64,000 nucleotides of DNA from Argentina anserina (lineage: Eukaryota; Streptophyta; Magnoliopsida; Rosales; Rosaceae): positions 24,374,501-24,438,500 of the forward strand of contig NC_065874.1 in the NCBI RefSeq assembly GCF_933775445.1. Reading direction: 5' to 3'. The notes beneath the pieces were generated by a model, which saw only the letters and a list, made by a program, of their open reading frames with translations, was not told the DNA's origin and did no database searches. Each line of letters opens with the position of its first letter. Position 1 is the stretch's first letter. Shown piece by piece: positions 13,218 through 27,151 of this stretch. The position numbers and the translations under genes were made by a program.

Positions 13218-16200
13218 TTAATATATTTTCAGGAGGGATAAGAGTATAACTTGACAAAAAATAAACTCAAAAATAAAGTTTTTTTACGGTTATTGACTTA
13301 CTCACCCACAATCTCCATAATTGAAGGAAACCGCCGGACCATAATCTCAACACCTCTAACAAGTATTAGGCTAGTATATATAATGCCAAAAAGTAGCATT
13401 ACAAATCATTTACATGCCAAGCAACAAATATATTTAATAAAAATTAAAATGGCATAGCGTATACCATGTTCATAAAACATAGCATTCAACATGTTCAAAC
13501 GATTTCAAAACTTGGGGCAAAAATCATACTCATATAACATGCTCAAGAATGTATAGATATAATTCTTTAACATAAATCATAGCATTACATGCTAAGAAAA
13601 AAAATTTAATTGACATAGTATATAACATGTCACACTATTAAGACAATACAATGCTCATGTAACATGTATATTCATTTATTTAAATGAAATTTAATAAAAG
13701 CGGCAACTTTAGTTTAAATCTTAGTTATAAGTTTCTCAAATAAACTGCATATCAAGAGATTCTCAATCTCATGATTCCATGTTGCTCGAATGCTCGTCAT
13801 GTGGTTATTAATAAATCACATGCAGAAACAAGAACATTTATATGATTAGTTACATTTAATCATAAATGTTTAAATTATTTTGATTTACTAGAGAGTATCT
13901 TCAAAAACTACCTTTCAATTTACCTGAATTGTATGTGGGACGGATCGAAGGATCCTAGGATTGGAGTGGGCTAAGTTGGGGTTTTCCATTCCGAGATTGG
14001 ACATCGTGTCAAGAGATTGACTTTGCCGATCGACGGAGCTCGAAGATCGATTTGTGAAGGTTAGGTCTGATCCAGGTCTGGGTTTGCGATTTATAAATCG
14101 AGCGGTAGTGCAGTTTAACATTCTAGATCTATGCAACTGGATCAGTGCCGCATCAACATGTGGAGGTTCTGCCCTTGTCGATCTCGGGCTGAGTGGGGTT
14201 GGGTAGGTGCGGCGGCGCTCGACAGTGCCATCATCGTCGAGGGTTTTGTGCCTTGGGAGGCGTGTCACACTCAAGACTTGGCGCTCTGCACCGATATGGA
14301 TCTCATAGGTGCAAGGGCGGCGTTAGTATGTGGTGGAGTACTAGGATTCTGGTGTCTCCAGAATGGAGGCGGCGCTAGGATTCGATCGACCTCGCTGGGG
14401 GCCGTCGTGCTAGGCTGGTGTAACATATCCTCATCGGAGTACGATGGTTGCCATGCAGATCGGCGACATTGATGAAAGCCGGCTGATTTTGGTGACAAGA
14501 GTAGAAATTTGGGTGCCCAAAGTAAATAACTATTATTCTTTGACTTCTTTTATCGAAAAAAGGAGCCAATGACAATAAGAAATTCTAGGGTTTTTTTTTC
14601 CTCTTTGGCTTATGGACTCATATCTAAAACAAATGTACTGATAACATGTTATAGGGAAAATGCAATTGATCTACTCATTTTATTGCATGATCCTTTTATA
14701 TAAGGAGAGTATTACAACAGTAATTACATCGTACATTATGATGATAATAATAACTAAACGTTACACAATAACTATTGAATGTTAATAACTTAATCACATC
14801 TCATTTTTTACATTAACGAAGAGACATAGTGTTTTTCCTTTAACACCTTTAATTTAATTTTATTTATTTCCATTTGTTATATTTTGACCGTATTAACAAT
14901 CATTGATCTATCTTGTTTTAAATTAGAAATTTAGCTTTCATGAGCATTATCAGAACTTCAGTTTATTAGTGAAGATGGTGACACTACTGTCCAATTATAA
15001 GTTATACTAGCGGAGATTGGAGAAAACAACTAGCATGTCCAGCAACACTAAAACTATAATGTCGAGGCCGAAGGTCAACGCCAACGCTCATAATTTTATA
15101 TGATTGTAGTCAATTAGGTGATCAAACCTTTTAGTAATTTTCTTCTTCTTCTTTTTCTTCAATGTTTGTATCCCACTCCATAAACAAATTACATGTAATT
15201 CAAAATCAAAAAATACTACGTACAAAATTACAAATAAATAAAATCTCTAGTTCATAAATGGTTTTTACTTCCATTTTCACAATCATAGCTACTTTCTCAA
15301 TCAAAGTAGCAACCATGATTATATCAAAAATGAAAAGTAGTAACCATGATTATAGAGAACAGAATTAAGGCCACCCAAAGTCCAAAACGACCTTGAATCA
15401 TGTCGAATCGTGACCAGGCCTACTAGTCTAGGAGGCCTTTCGTAGAGTAATTATGAGAAGGGTCAGAAGGCGTCGTTTGCAGACTGAAAACTGAGGCGGC
15501 GAGGCCTTTGTCCGGTGATTGCGACAGAAATGACAAACCAACTCTGCCTCCCACAGGCTTCAGTCTGCAGCTATTTTAGCCTCTGTGGCGTTTTGCCCTC
15601 TTTCCCAATAAAAACCGAGCATCATTGATAGCTGTATCTCCCGTGGGCCCCAGCTCGGGTATTTTATTTTATTCCATGCTTTAAAACTGAGGAGGCTGAT
15701 CCCCACCTCCCATTTTATTTATTAGGACAGAAGATAAATTTTACAACGGAGGACATTATAGAACCTAATTCTCATAACCTAATTCTCATACTACATCAGC
15801 AAAACGCACCTAATTCTCATACTACATCAACAGAACGCGATAAATCTTTATAGAGAATATTTTGAACGATAACATGAGTCTCGCCTATTTAAACAGTATC
15901 AACATGAGACATGCAAGTCTTTAAAAACTTGTAGAGGCAGTCTAGGGAATCCAGGCCCCTTCGAGGAAGGCGCTTTTTCGTTGGAAAACTTTTAAATTTT
16001 TAATACTATGAAAGGGGAAGGGGGAGGGAAAGAGAAAGTTATGGTTAAAGAAGAAAGTGTCTTCAAAGCCCCCTCATTTCTTAAGAGATCTTTGGGCTTC
16101 AAGAAAACTGAAACGTCATTTTGCTGTAGGGATCAGGATGGGTCATGAGTACGTAGGCAAGGTGGGGTTTCAAACTTTCAACAGTTGGAATCAAGGTTCC

Positions 16201-18080
16201 TTTTGTCTTTGGTTGTGGTAGTTTTTGAACAACCGGTATAGTTGGTCACTATCATTTAGTATGTCGCCCACTATTACTAGAACAAAAATGAATGTCACAA
16301 TCTAGCGTATTACGTATGTATGTTACATGACGATACACCCATACTCATAAAATTAAAATATCACTTAAACTATTAGAGTTTAAATGCATGGCACTGAACT
16401 ACTGATTGTAGGGCCTTTGAGATTATTTTTATCGAGAAAGAAGACTAGAAGATCATTATGCAGAGGAAAAACTGGTGTGGATTGAGAAGATTGTAATTAA
16501 AATATATAATATTTAGGAAAGATGGGGAGAGTAAGTTGATCGATGTGAAGTGATCATGGACTCCAGGTATAATGAGTTTGGGGGAAGAGCTGAGAAGACA
16601 CGTGGGAAGGTTTCAGCTAGGATCCAAATGGTGTGAGGGGCAAAAGTGGAAAGAGACAAGTGTTGGACAAAATGGGCGGGAAGTGGGCAGGGTCTGGCAG
16701 ACTGGGGCGGAGGAGCGGCAGAGGTGGGTTCTAATTCTGGCATTGTTGGCCGTGTCGGGCCTTGGCAGAGTTGATCCCAAACTAAGAAGTAACTCGAAAT
16801 ATTTACTTTTACTTTTTTTTTACCCTGAAGAACAGAAGACCACGATCGTATTTAGCTAATTACTTGGTACCAGTGTGACGATGAGATGAGTGCATGGAAT
16901 TTGAGTACCCAAATCTTATCATGCTATAATGAAATATAACGTGTATGTTCGTTAAACTTTCGGTCGTAACCTGTTTATTACTCTTGTACCCCATAAAGCA
17001 TGTTTCTTCGATCAAAATTAGATAGAGGACTGGGAGCAAATGAAAATACATGATCTTTTTTGTTGTGCGAAAATGTGGACATATATGCTCGATGATGAAT
17101 TGAGTAGGTGAATAAACACAAGCATTGTAAGTATGTAACAAATATTAAGTATTACTACATGTCTTAATCAAGTTATACTTAATAGAACGTGATGAAAACA
17201 TTACAGTAGTTAGTGGACATAAAATCTGATTATAATGCCAAAAAGCCGCCTGGATAAAACTTTTCATAACCTTGACCTTATAAAATGTGGAAAGACATCT
17301 GAATACTGTATTATCTTGGTCAAGATAGACAAAGATAATGTTCTTTCTTCTACTTCATCTTTATTTTCCAACTAGGGAATCGGATCTTCCTTTACCAAAG
17401 AATAAAAAGAAAAAGAAAAAAGTTTTTTATTTTATTTTATTTACTGTGAGGATGAACTTAGTCTGCACGATTCAATCAAAAAAAAAACTTAGTCTGTACG
17501 AAAGGCGCAATTTGGGAGTTTTTCAGACATTCTTAGACAAAGCTGGGGACTGTGTAAAGTGAAAGCTCTGTTCAAAGTGTAAACAGTCCAAAAGCTTGGA
17601 GAAGTGGGAAGAGATGGAGCTTTGCCGTTTACAGGTACCAGAATGACGTGGAGTGAGTGCCTCACAGACTAACGTGCATGCCTATTTTGGTTTAAATAAA
17701 TCTCCAGCCTAAAGAAGACGACACCAACTCAACACATCCTCAAACCCACATGGTCTTCTTTCTTACCGTATTCTCTATGATTAAGACTCTATACATACAT
17801 TTGATTCTAACACGTTTTATACTCTTTCTTACCGTATTTCAGCATGGAGCAGGCTTACATATAATTTGATTCTAACCCGCATTATACTCTTTCTTTGATA
17901 ATTTCATCCTATTTTTATCTGAAAAATGATAAAAGCCTTCCATTCAAGTCTGACGTATTTTTATCTGAAAAGTTGCGACCAAACATTCCCGATTTGAATG
18001 ATTTATTTTTGAGATATTTTTATATATCTATTACTATAAAGCGAGTAAAAGAGTACAACTAAAATAAGAACAACTATATA
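13218..18080. other. Spacer with no recognisable gene
   Basis: AT-rich with a GC-richer patch at about 13990-14500, whose overlapping ORFs on both strands show no family I recognise. Small direct repeats occur at 15762-15838 (acctaattctcat three times) and at about 17757-17900 (ctttcttaccgtatt and gattctaac each twice). Confidence 0.5.
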
Positions 18081-18085
18081 TACAT

Positions 18086-18860
18086 TTATGTCACAAGAAG
18101 TTTTAAATACACACTTATAAACTCTTGATACACACCCATATCATTCAATAATTCAAATAAAATTTTGTATGTATATTGAATGACCAAAATAGATACATGT
18201 AATAATTCAGAAAATTAAAAACAAATTAAATTATCAAAATTAATAATTTATTTTTAAAAACAATTAAAATAAGAAAATTTACAGGGAAATTTAAATTAAT
18301 ATATATTTTGATGGAAAATTAAGTGAGAGATTCAAACAATCAATTCATTCCTTAGTTTTCACCGAAAAATATCATTTCTATTTTTAGAGTCCCAAAGGTA
18401 ATTCATGAAAATGAATTATGATTTTTCATCTTTCATTAAATTTCATCTTCATACATTCTTAACAAAGAAATGTTCATCTTCTTCAAACAATCAATTCATC
18501 ATTTTCTCTTATATATATATATTCTTCATGTTGTTTATCATTTTTATGGTTAAAGAATTTGAAAAAAAAACAATTGCAATCTATAATGATTCGTAAGAAC
18601 AAACAAGAATCGATATGAACATCTATACGATGTTAATATATATATATATATATATATATTAATGTACTAATCACCGTAAAAAGTAGCATTCTATATCTAA
18701 TAATGACATATTTTGTGATTTTTTAATTCAATGGTATTTTAGTTTTTTTTATGTGGTGTATTTAGTAAAAATATTGGAATGAGAATTGAAATAGGTGGTG
18801 TATTAAGTATGAGTGTGTATTAAGAGATTTGGGGTGTATATTTAAAATCTCTCTTATGTC
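18086..18860. mobile_element. Putative inverted-repeat element, about 780 bp
   Basis: The sequence at about 18086-18160 pairs imperfectly with the complement of about 18785-18860; both ends contain TTTTAAATAYACAC and a CTTRATACACAC segment. The interior is AT-rich and non-coding. Boundaries are approximate and no target duplication was identified. Confidence 0.5.
18633..18660. repeat. (AT)n microsatellite
   Basis: Simple AT dinucleotide run inside the putative inverted-repeat element. Confidence 0.95.
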
Positions 18861-19007
18861 ATTAGTTTTTTTTACAAATAAACATAGGAACTATAAGGTA
18901 AAAAGTAGTATGTAAATAAAATTAAGAGATAATTGTGTAAAATATTCTTGCTTAATGGGTAGTGGAAAATTATGATCAAAATTAACTCATGTGAAAATAT
19001 TTACAGG

Positions 19008-19009
<2 letters not shown>

Positions 19010-19053
<44 letters not shown>
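19010..19053. repeat. (AT)n microsatellite
   Basis: Simple AT dinucleotide run in spacer downstream of the ATP10-like gene. Confidence 0.95.
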
Positions 19054-19057
<4 letters not shown>

Positions 19058-20051
19058 GGATGAGGAGTTTAGATTCTATAACATGTATAAATTAATTTCT
19101 CTAGAAAATATATGACGCGAAAGCTGGTGATCCATTACGGTATACTCGGTAGCATGTAGATATTTGACAGACTCCATCATACATGATGCCTTGGATTAGG
19201 CTAAATGATTATTTGGACAAAGAATGAAAAAGAAATGGATTAGAAAAGAAAAAAACAAGTTTAATAATGAAACCCACATCACATGCCATGCGCGCTAGTA
19301 ATTAGTAAAGGAGATCTCAACTCTAATTCGCTTGGTAACTAACCTAGAACTGTACTGGCCATGATGCTCTACTGCAAAGAGCAAAGAAAGATCATTGGCA
19401 GACGCTTTTGTTTAAGCTGAAAATGTGATTACTTTCATAGACAGCTTTAACATGGTGATGAGCATCATGAGAGACTTCAACCATTTTAAGCTTCTGCATT
19501 GGTCACTGGTCAGTGCCTGATTTCATGAACCTCAGTCACAATAACCAAAAAGCTAGAGGCTTGAGGGAGATGATTGAATGCAAGGTGACCTTGGTACGTT
19601 TGATTGATTCTAACAGTAGGGAGGAAACACATTTTTCTCTTCTATTCCTATATATGAGTAAGCATGGGTCAGCATGCCCTAAAAGTTCTACAGAAAGAGA
19701 ACGAGCTTTGTGAAATGGCAAGTTCTACAGGGAGTAAGTTCAACTGTTCAACAACACACATAAGATGAAGTTGCTGGTGTTTCTTTATGGAGACGCTATA
19801 ATACTTCAGCAGATAATAAATGATTATACAACCTAGGAATGATTGCATAAAGTACCATAGCATTCAAATGTTATACATCAATTTGATTCAAAGTTGAGCA
19901 AACATGTATCAGATTAAAGTAAACCAAATCTGTGTATTTGTATTACACACGAAATACACTGGGATTATGAGGTAAAATTGCTAGTCTAAAATCCTAGAAT
20001 TTGAAGCTTGTAATCAACTCAGGATATAGGTCAGGAGATATATTTACTGCT

Positions 20052-23000
20052 CTATTTCTCTTCCAAGAGTACTGATGTGCAAGAGAGAAGGGACAACGCC
20101 TCCTCTTTCGTAGCCACTCCGGAGCCTTGCCACCTTATTCTACCAAACTTATCAAGCAGAAATACATACCTGTACAGTTACAGCAATAAAAAAAGGTGAA
20201 ACTTGTAAAGAAAAACTATAACATAGCATAGAACCAGATACATACAGCTCAAAGATAGGATAAAGCTTGCGTACCCTGTAACAAGGTTCAAGATCTTAAG
20301 TTCTTTTCTGAAGTAATAATGGTCCCCAAATGAATATACATTATGCCTTTTAACTGCATCCTTGTTATCATCATGCTTAGGTTTCTTCATAATCCGAAGT
20401 AGAAGATGCTTAAATGGTTTCTGACATAAGAGCCATATGTCTATAAATGACACCTGCAGAAATCTTCATTAGTACTTATGTGTAACATAATTATGAATGC
20501 AACTGAGAAGGATAAAAAATAAATCAACAAGAATGACGAGAGTTTATGCGTCTAAGATTTTGATGACCAATTCTCCAATAACACACACAAGGACATGAGC
20601 TAGAATTGGTGGTTCATGAATGATCCTATATAATGTACAATTAGTTGTCTATGAATGACCCCTGGCGAAATCTTCAATTATCATGATATACAAAAACATG
20701 ATTGTGACAATGATTCAAATATCATGTCTTGGATTCGATCATCAATTCTTCAACAACATCAACAGTGGCAGTTGTGTGCATAAGTTTATTTATTAAGTCA
20801 ATGATTAACAACTGGGGAAATATTCACCAATAAATCATCTGTAATCATGGATACTTGGGTAGATTAGATGAACACAAAAAATTTCATGGCACAACAATCT
20901 AAAGATGAACGAAATATCGTAACATAGCAACAATCATAGGTGTGCAGGCAGTGCAGAACACTTTGATGAGGTAGGCACTGAAACTATAGATATATGAGGG
21001 ATTAAATGATACAGTAGTAGCATTTCAAATATATTGAGGCCATTAACAGTATATGTATTTTATATATCATGAAACAATCAATGACAAAAAGACATCACAA
21101 TTTTGTGCCTTTGATTGTGACCACTAAGTCTCCCACACACATTAAAAGGATGCTATGTGCTTAAGCTAAAATCCAGTTGAAAAACAACTGGCACAATTAC
21201 CAGCCCATATAAAATACGCAAATTAACATTTTCTTGTATTTCCCATCAAAAAAAAAGGAAAAAAAAAAGGGATATAGACATTAACCTTTGGGGAGTGGAT
21301 GACAGTCCCACAGTTTCAGCACACAACTATCAACAAAAGAACCAAGAAAATGAAAGCACCAAAGAAGATAATACTCATGTTTTGTAAGTTAATTAAGACA
21401 TCAGGACAAGTCATGAGATGGTAATTTTATAAATACCCTTCAAAGACATAAAACATGATCAAAAGTAGCCTTTAATGTGACCAAATATAACTACTTGAAC
21501 AATTTTGAGACTCCTGTAACCATATACCTCAAATAGTTGAACATCTTTTGAACCACTGAAAGCATTGACAAAAGGAACGCTCCAAGAATTAATCATTCCC
21601 TGTGAAGGACAAAGAAATTTCTTTAGCAGCAATAATAATGGAAACCACAAAAACTAATGTGATATAAGAACCAAGTTTTACAAACAATCTACAATGTGAA
21701 TCCTACATAATATATCCATGGAAAAATAATTCTGCTAAAGTTACTGTTATCTTCACTATAACCTAGATTGAAGATTAAATGCCATGGCACCCCCAAATGA
21801 AGTTTCATATCAGACAGCAGCACTAGATCTGCAAGTGTAAATTTAAAACCAATGGTGGTGGATGGCTCCCTCTACGTTATTATGAAAATGTTATAATTCT
21901 ATGGCTCCATGAAAGGAGTCTTGGGAATTGGCGGACCATGCTGGATTGGTGAGCAAACTCCAGGTTTATTCTGCTAAGCAAGTTTTGGGATTACACTAAT
22001 CATAAATTATTATTTCACTCTCAAAAGTAATCTAATACAAACTTCCCTATTTTATCCTTCACCATAATGTAAAAATGTTACAAGCACAACAAAGCAAGAT
22101 CCAAATTTTGAGTTTTACATATACTAGGGTTCCATGGTATATAACAAGATTGTGGTACTCAAAATAGAAATTAATGCTTCAATAATCAAATGCTTATTAC
22201 TATCTTTATTGTTATTGAAGAACTTCCTTGAGAATCATACAGGTTTTCCTCTTCATGTGAAAGAGCATAACTAAGTTTAGAGAATTTATATCTTTCTTCT
22301 GCCCGTAACGTGTATCTGCCATCTTGTTTCCCTTTTCCTCTCATCCTAATAGTATTGATTTTGAGTCCTATAATAGTAGATGTTATAAGTCCTCTCAAGA
22401 GTAAAAGACAACTGCATAGCTAAATATGATACCTGGGCACTTGCTCGAAATGAAAGGCACAGTAAAGATGCCTTAGGAAGAGCTGAGCCGTTGGCATCAG
22501 CCACATTTTCATTTCCAGTGGGTCTAAAGGGTAGCTTTAATATATTGCCATCGGTGTAGTATACTTCCAAGTCAGGGAACTTCACCGCTGCCATAGCAGG
22601 AAACAAGATTTTATTTGCTTCTGAAACCTGCATAAAATAGTCGAACTGCTATTAAACTTAAAAAGAAGAAAGAACTACAAGGAAGACATGACTAACAATA
22701 GTGGATAGTATGACCAAACAGTAATATGATTGAACACATCATATGATAAGAAACAACACACAGTCTCCCTCTCAGAACATTAGTTAGCAGCATAAACCAT
22801 CCCCATTCCATGTTTTCAATAAATCGGAAACAATGAAAAGTTCAAAACGCATTCAATAGAAATGTTTCTCGTCAACGTTTGCCAATGTTTGATTTTCCAT
22901 GACATTTGACCAAACTATAGAACCCCAATTCATCACCATTCAAAACAAATTTCAAAAAAAAAAAAAACACATAAAGATTAAACAATTTCCACAGAGTTGA

Positions 23001-23500
23001 TCACACTGATGGCCTACCTTACCACCATGTTTCTTAAGCTCTTCCATGTCAGCAAAATAACCCCTATTCAGCTCATCTGCACTGCCCTAAAATTACAGCA
23101 ACAAAAGCATTAACATTAACACATGCTAAAAAAAACCAACTTAGCCCAACACACACACACACACACAAAAATTAGGAACAGAAAAATACAAAATAAAAGA
23201 AACTAGTACTTACAGACGAGCCTTCTCTTTCTCTAAAGCCGCTTTATTTGCAAGCTGCAAGCAAACGGGTCATGCCCAATTGGGATTAGCAAAACTGGTT
23301 CTTAACTACTAAATTGGAAGAAAGATTGAAACTTTGATTCAGGGTACCTTGTAAAACTCCAAGAAGCGATTGGAGATTCTCTGAGCTAAGAAATGCTGGC
23401 TTGGTGGAAGAAGATGGAGACTCTTGTTGGTCTCATTGGGTCTCAAGATTTGAGATGAAGCAGATATAGAAGACCAGGTGAGTCGCTTCAAGCCCTGCAT
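20052..23500 (-). CDS. ATP10-like mitochondrial ATP synthase assembly factor, 7 exons
   Basis: Exons: 23500-23348, 23254-23214, 23081-23018, 22627-22433, 21599-21528, 20453-20275, 20169-20052; total 822 nt, 273 aa. The acceptor at 23082/23081 was chosen because the nearer alternative a few bases upstream puts a stop in frame. The N-terminus (MQGLKRLTWSSIS...) is rich in Arg/Lys/Ser without acidic residues, as in mitochondrial transit peptides. The core holds NSWSVPFVNAF, then FIDIWLLCQKPF and LLRIMKKPK, and the end GRIRWQGSG followed by a Leu-rich tail, as I recall for plant proteins annotated as ATPase complex subunit ATP10. In yeast, Atp10 assists assembly of Atp6 into the Fo sector (family knowledge). 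No break is visible. The long intron 21600-22432 holds no gene. Confidence 0.85.
23141..23167. repeat. (CA)n tract in an ATP10-like intron
   Basis: About ten CA units between exons 3 and 2 (minus-strand order). Confidence 0.85.
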
Positions 23501-23639
23501 TCTACTTATTAAGATGTGAAGAGCCCTGATCGAGTGAAAGGGTTTGTAGGGTTTAAGCTGGTTATGAATTTTGGGGTGAACTTGTGGGGATGAAGATGGA
23601 GAGACCTGGGGTTTTACTGTTTTAGCAGTTCGAAAGTAA

Positions 23640-24600
23640 AGCGTTGGACACTTGTATGTAGTAACGGGTCGGGTATTCCCAGTGTTAAATAATTATTATT
23701 TTTTGAAGAATTAAGAGCAAGTCATATGGTGGTTTGAGTTAATAAATACGGTTAAATTTTTATAAATGAATAAATTAATAATTTTGATTAAATATTATTA
23801 TGAATTTAGATAAAAGTATAAAATAATAATTTTTTTAAAAATTTTCTTAGGTCTCATCGAATATATAAAGTAATAATTAATTTAATAAATTAAAAAATCG
23901 GTTAAAATGATTAATAATTGATTTTTTTTAAAAAATAGTGAATTAAATTTCATTATACAAATTAGGAAAAGTAATTATTTAAACTTACCATTTTAAAATT
24001 ATTCTTAGATATGAAATTATACCAAATTTAGAAAGTGAATAAATATAAAATCTTAGTTAAAAATAGACATAGTAATCAAACTAACCAATTATCATCAATT
24101 CAACTAGAATCACAACAAAACTCTTTATAAAATAATAATGTATTAATTTATCAATAAATAAATAATTTATTTATTTATCGATAATATAATAATCTCACTC
24201 AAGTAATAATTTCTTTTGGTTCTAACATTATTCATTTATAAAGGTTTATTGTATGTTTATACGAAATATACAGATGAATATCTAAATTTTCTCAAATTGG
24301 ACTACTCTTAGTAGTATGAAAGTTTTTTACATATAAATTTCATGTGTCTCGAGCAAAAATTATTCCTATTTTAGGATTGGATTTTATGTTCATAATGTTT
24401 TGGTGCATGTCGGTAATTGTAGATTTGTTAATGTGAAGCCTAGTTGCCTACTCCGCCTTATATTCTACATCTTGGTAACTATTCGTTGCAGACTGCAGTA
24501 TACTTGTCGATTCAATAGTAATTTTGATATTCAACTGAAAATAGGCACTGGCTAAACAAACTTCAGTTCTTATTTTTCAAGACTTTGACCCTTATATTTA
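23640..24600. other. AT-rich spacer between the ATP10-like and S28 peptidase genes
   Basis: Upstream region of one gene and downstream region of the other. Very AT-rich at 23690-24300; no ORF of interest. Confidence 0.6.
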
Positions 24601-24609
24601 TTGGAAATC

Positions 24610-27053
24610 TCAAGATGGAGGACTGAGTTTGTTGCTTGCTTGATGATCAGAATGGTACTTAGCAATCCACCCTTCAATAATCTTCACTTCAGTGTGTCGT
24701 TGCTGAACCAACCATTGTGGATCGGTTGAATCCGCCGCAGATAAGTCTAAGCAGTGAGACCCTAAAAATTAAACATTCAAGACCAAATTAACTGATCATA
24801 TACATATATAACATGGTTTTTGATAATATATGTCCTCCAAGTAAACCCCAGAAACGTAAATTAACCAAATCATCAAGAAAAGATCGAGTAATGTTGAGTA
24901 CCGTTAACAGTAGAGATGGCAACCAAACTATCCGATATGTCTCCCAAAACCCTGTAATCAAACATGGAAATTAAGACGAGAGCTAGATATTGAAAACATT
25001 GCTGAGGAAAGCAAGGAACTGCATCTACGTTTGTGCGATTTTTTTTAATGTTATATATAGTTGATCCAAACACGAACACGAGGAAATTAATAAGCAGTTT
25101 AGTTTCTTTACCCGGCACAACTCCAAGGATCTTTCAGTCCATTAGAGAAAATTATGTTGCTACCAAACTTATGAAGAATCGACTTCAGATCCTGGAATTC
25201 ATATATAGAAATCAGAAGCTTGAGGAAACTACGTATACCCACTAAGATAATATAGAACAATAACAGATGGATAGTTTGGCACTTTGGCATAATGATCGAA
25301 TAACAACATACGTGACTCCCATAATAAGTTGTGATCCAGTGAGGCTGTGGCAAGACACCATACAACTTTTTGCACTGATTACTGAAGCTATCTAAATCAA
25401 AATGCTCAGGAGGATACATAGAATCACTTGCATTTCCATGGCTAATGGGCATCACCATCTCACTACATGTCTGCATGAAAAGCAACATAATTAATTATGT
25501 GATCGATCACTATATTCTAATTTTAATTTTATGATTTTCTCTTTAATCCTCTTGGATTTTGATTTCATCTGCCCCGTAGCTAAAAAATTACCTGCCATCC
25601 CCACCCTTCTAAGTTGATTACTTCTATATCATGGCACGGTTTACTTCCCTTCTGAGGAGTAGCAGGCTCAAAAGCTGCAATTATTTTGTCAAGAATATCG
25701 GTCTTTATAGGTGCTGCATCAATGTCTCTGCAGATAGAATCAACTTCAGCTGGATCGTATTGCGCTGCATATGCATAATTATTATCCAAATAGTCCTTGA
25801 GATTAGACGCTCTCTTCACTTTTCTACAAGACAGAAAGTAAAGAACAAAGTTTACTACGTACGATAATAGATCGAAGATGAATCTGATTAATAAGCAGAT
25901 CGAGTCATCAAGAATTCTTTCCAAGTTCATATTAATTACTTGCAAGTACTGAATCTTTTGCTAAGGATTGAAAGGCCATTGGACTTGGAAGCAACCCTGT
26001 CAATTTCAGCCCACGAATTACGTATTGTCTGGTAGCAATGTTCGCTACTCTCCTGTGCAAATTTGTAGAAAGGTTCGAAAATTTAGAACCTGAAACTTGA
26101 AATTAAGCAGCATGATAAATTTCACTAATTGTACCTTGAAATCTTTAGTAACAACGGAATAGTAGCCCTTCTCTGGTGGAATGATGTTATCAAAGTAAAG
26201 GATCGGAGCTGATGAAGCTAGAGCTCCATGCGCAATGTGGGGATACTTAAGACGAAACCACGATGCAAGCACTACAAGGGAAAGAACGACACTTGATTGA
26301 GTGATATTTAAGAACTACACTTATGAACATCAATTAGTGCTACTACAATTAAATTGAAAGTACGTAGTATAATCACGACTCACTTCCTCCATAAGAACCT
26401 CCCACCACTATGATAGGGCTAGTCTTAGCAGAATATGTTTTCTTTACATGTAGGAGTACTGCTGCGTAATCTGCAAGGGCCTGTGCCGAGTTGAAATAAC
26501 CACGGATACTTGAATTCTTCAGAGCTTTTGTTGTTGATAATCCAAATGGTACCGACTCGCCATAGTACCGATGCTGCATCAAAGTTAAATTATATGTTCT
26601 GTAATATATATACAATCTTTCGAGTTTTGCTGAGATATCTAGCTTGTAATAGCTGCATATATATACCTCCATGTATACTAGAAGTGCCTTAAATCGAGGG
26701 GCGTGATCTGTGAGAAAATTTTTATAGTCATAATACAAAGCTTCTTCATCTCCAAGATATGCTAAGATCGGGGAACCAGAGTTTGCTCCACCCCAGTACT
26801 TAGCATTGATCACATACATTTGCTTAAATGTGGTGTAGCTTTCAGGCTTGTAATTGAAGTGGTCAAGTTTTTGGTTGAAATAAAATTTTCTGAAACCTGG
26901 AACGGAAGAAGATGGGATGGTTTTGGAATCGTGGTGGATTGTTCTCCGAAATGTTCCAAGCCTCGGCATGTAAAACGGTGTCACGGAAGAACAAAATAAC
27001 AAAGTTATAAGCACACGAAGAAAATGAAAGAAGGGTACTTTGAGAGAGTACAT
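24610..27053 (-). CDS. Lysosomal Pro-X carboxypeptidase-like serine peptidase (S28), 9 exons
   Basis: Exons: 27053-26667, 26573-26384, 26271-26135, 26052-25940, 25823-25592, 25470-25312, 25191-25112, 24951-24902, 24761-24610; total 1500 nt, 499 aa, normal for the family. S28 enzymes remove a C-terminal residue after proline in acidic or secreted compartments. A hydrophobic signal segment covers about residues 6-25. The catalytic triad is intact: Ser189 in GGSYGG, Asp427 in GLKDPWS, His452 in NGSHCLDL. Other family marks are [18 protein letters not shown] and EHRYYGES-like MEHRYYGES. The C-terminus is rich in Ser/Pro. A broken paralogue on the same strand lies 13.6 kb away at 40627-48123, so this gene is one member of a local duplication. 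Appears functional. Confidence 0.93.
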
Positions 27054-27140
27054 TGTGAAAAGTGACTAAGAAACCCTAGCTCGTAGGATCTCAAGCTTCC
27101 TGAGTTTGAAGATGGTATTAGTAGGGAAGCATATATGCAC

Positions 27141-27151
27141 ATATATATATA
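27141..27151 (-). promoter_or_regulatory. Likely TATA box of the S28 peptidase gene
   Basis: An alternating TA run about 90 nt before the ATG. AT repeats are common here, so the assignment is by position only. Confidence 0.35.

Noticed and set aside
14131..14472. Overlapping ORFs on both strands in a GC-richer patch
   Set aside because: No family resemblance, no splice structure, and both strands are equally open.
23082..23090. Alternative acceptor for ATP10-like exon 3 (after ttttag)
   Set aside because: Puts TGA in frame within a few codons; the acceptor after gggcag restores a conserved-looking LADEL...RGYFADM stretch.
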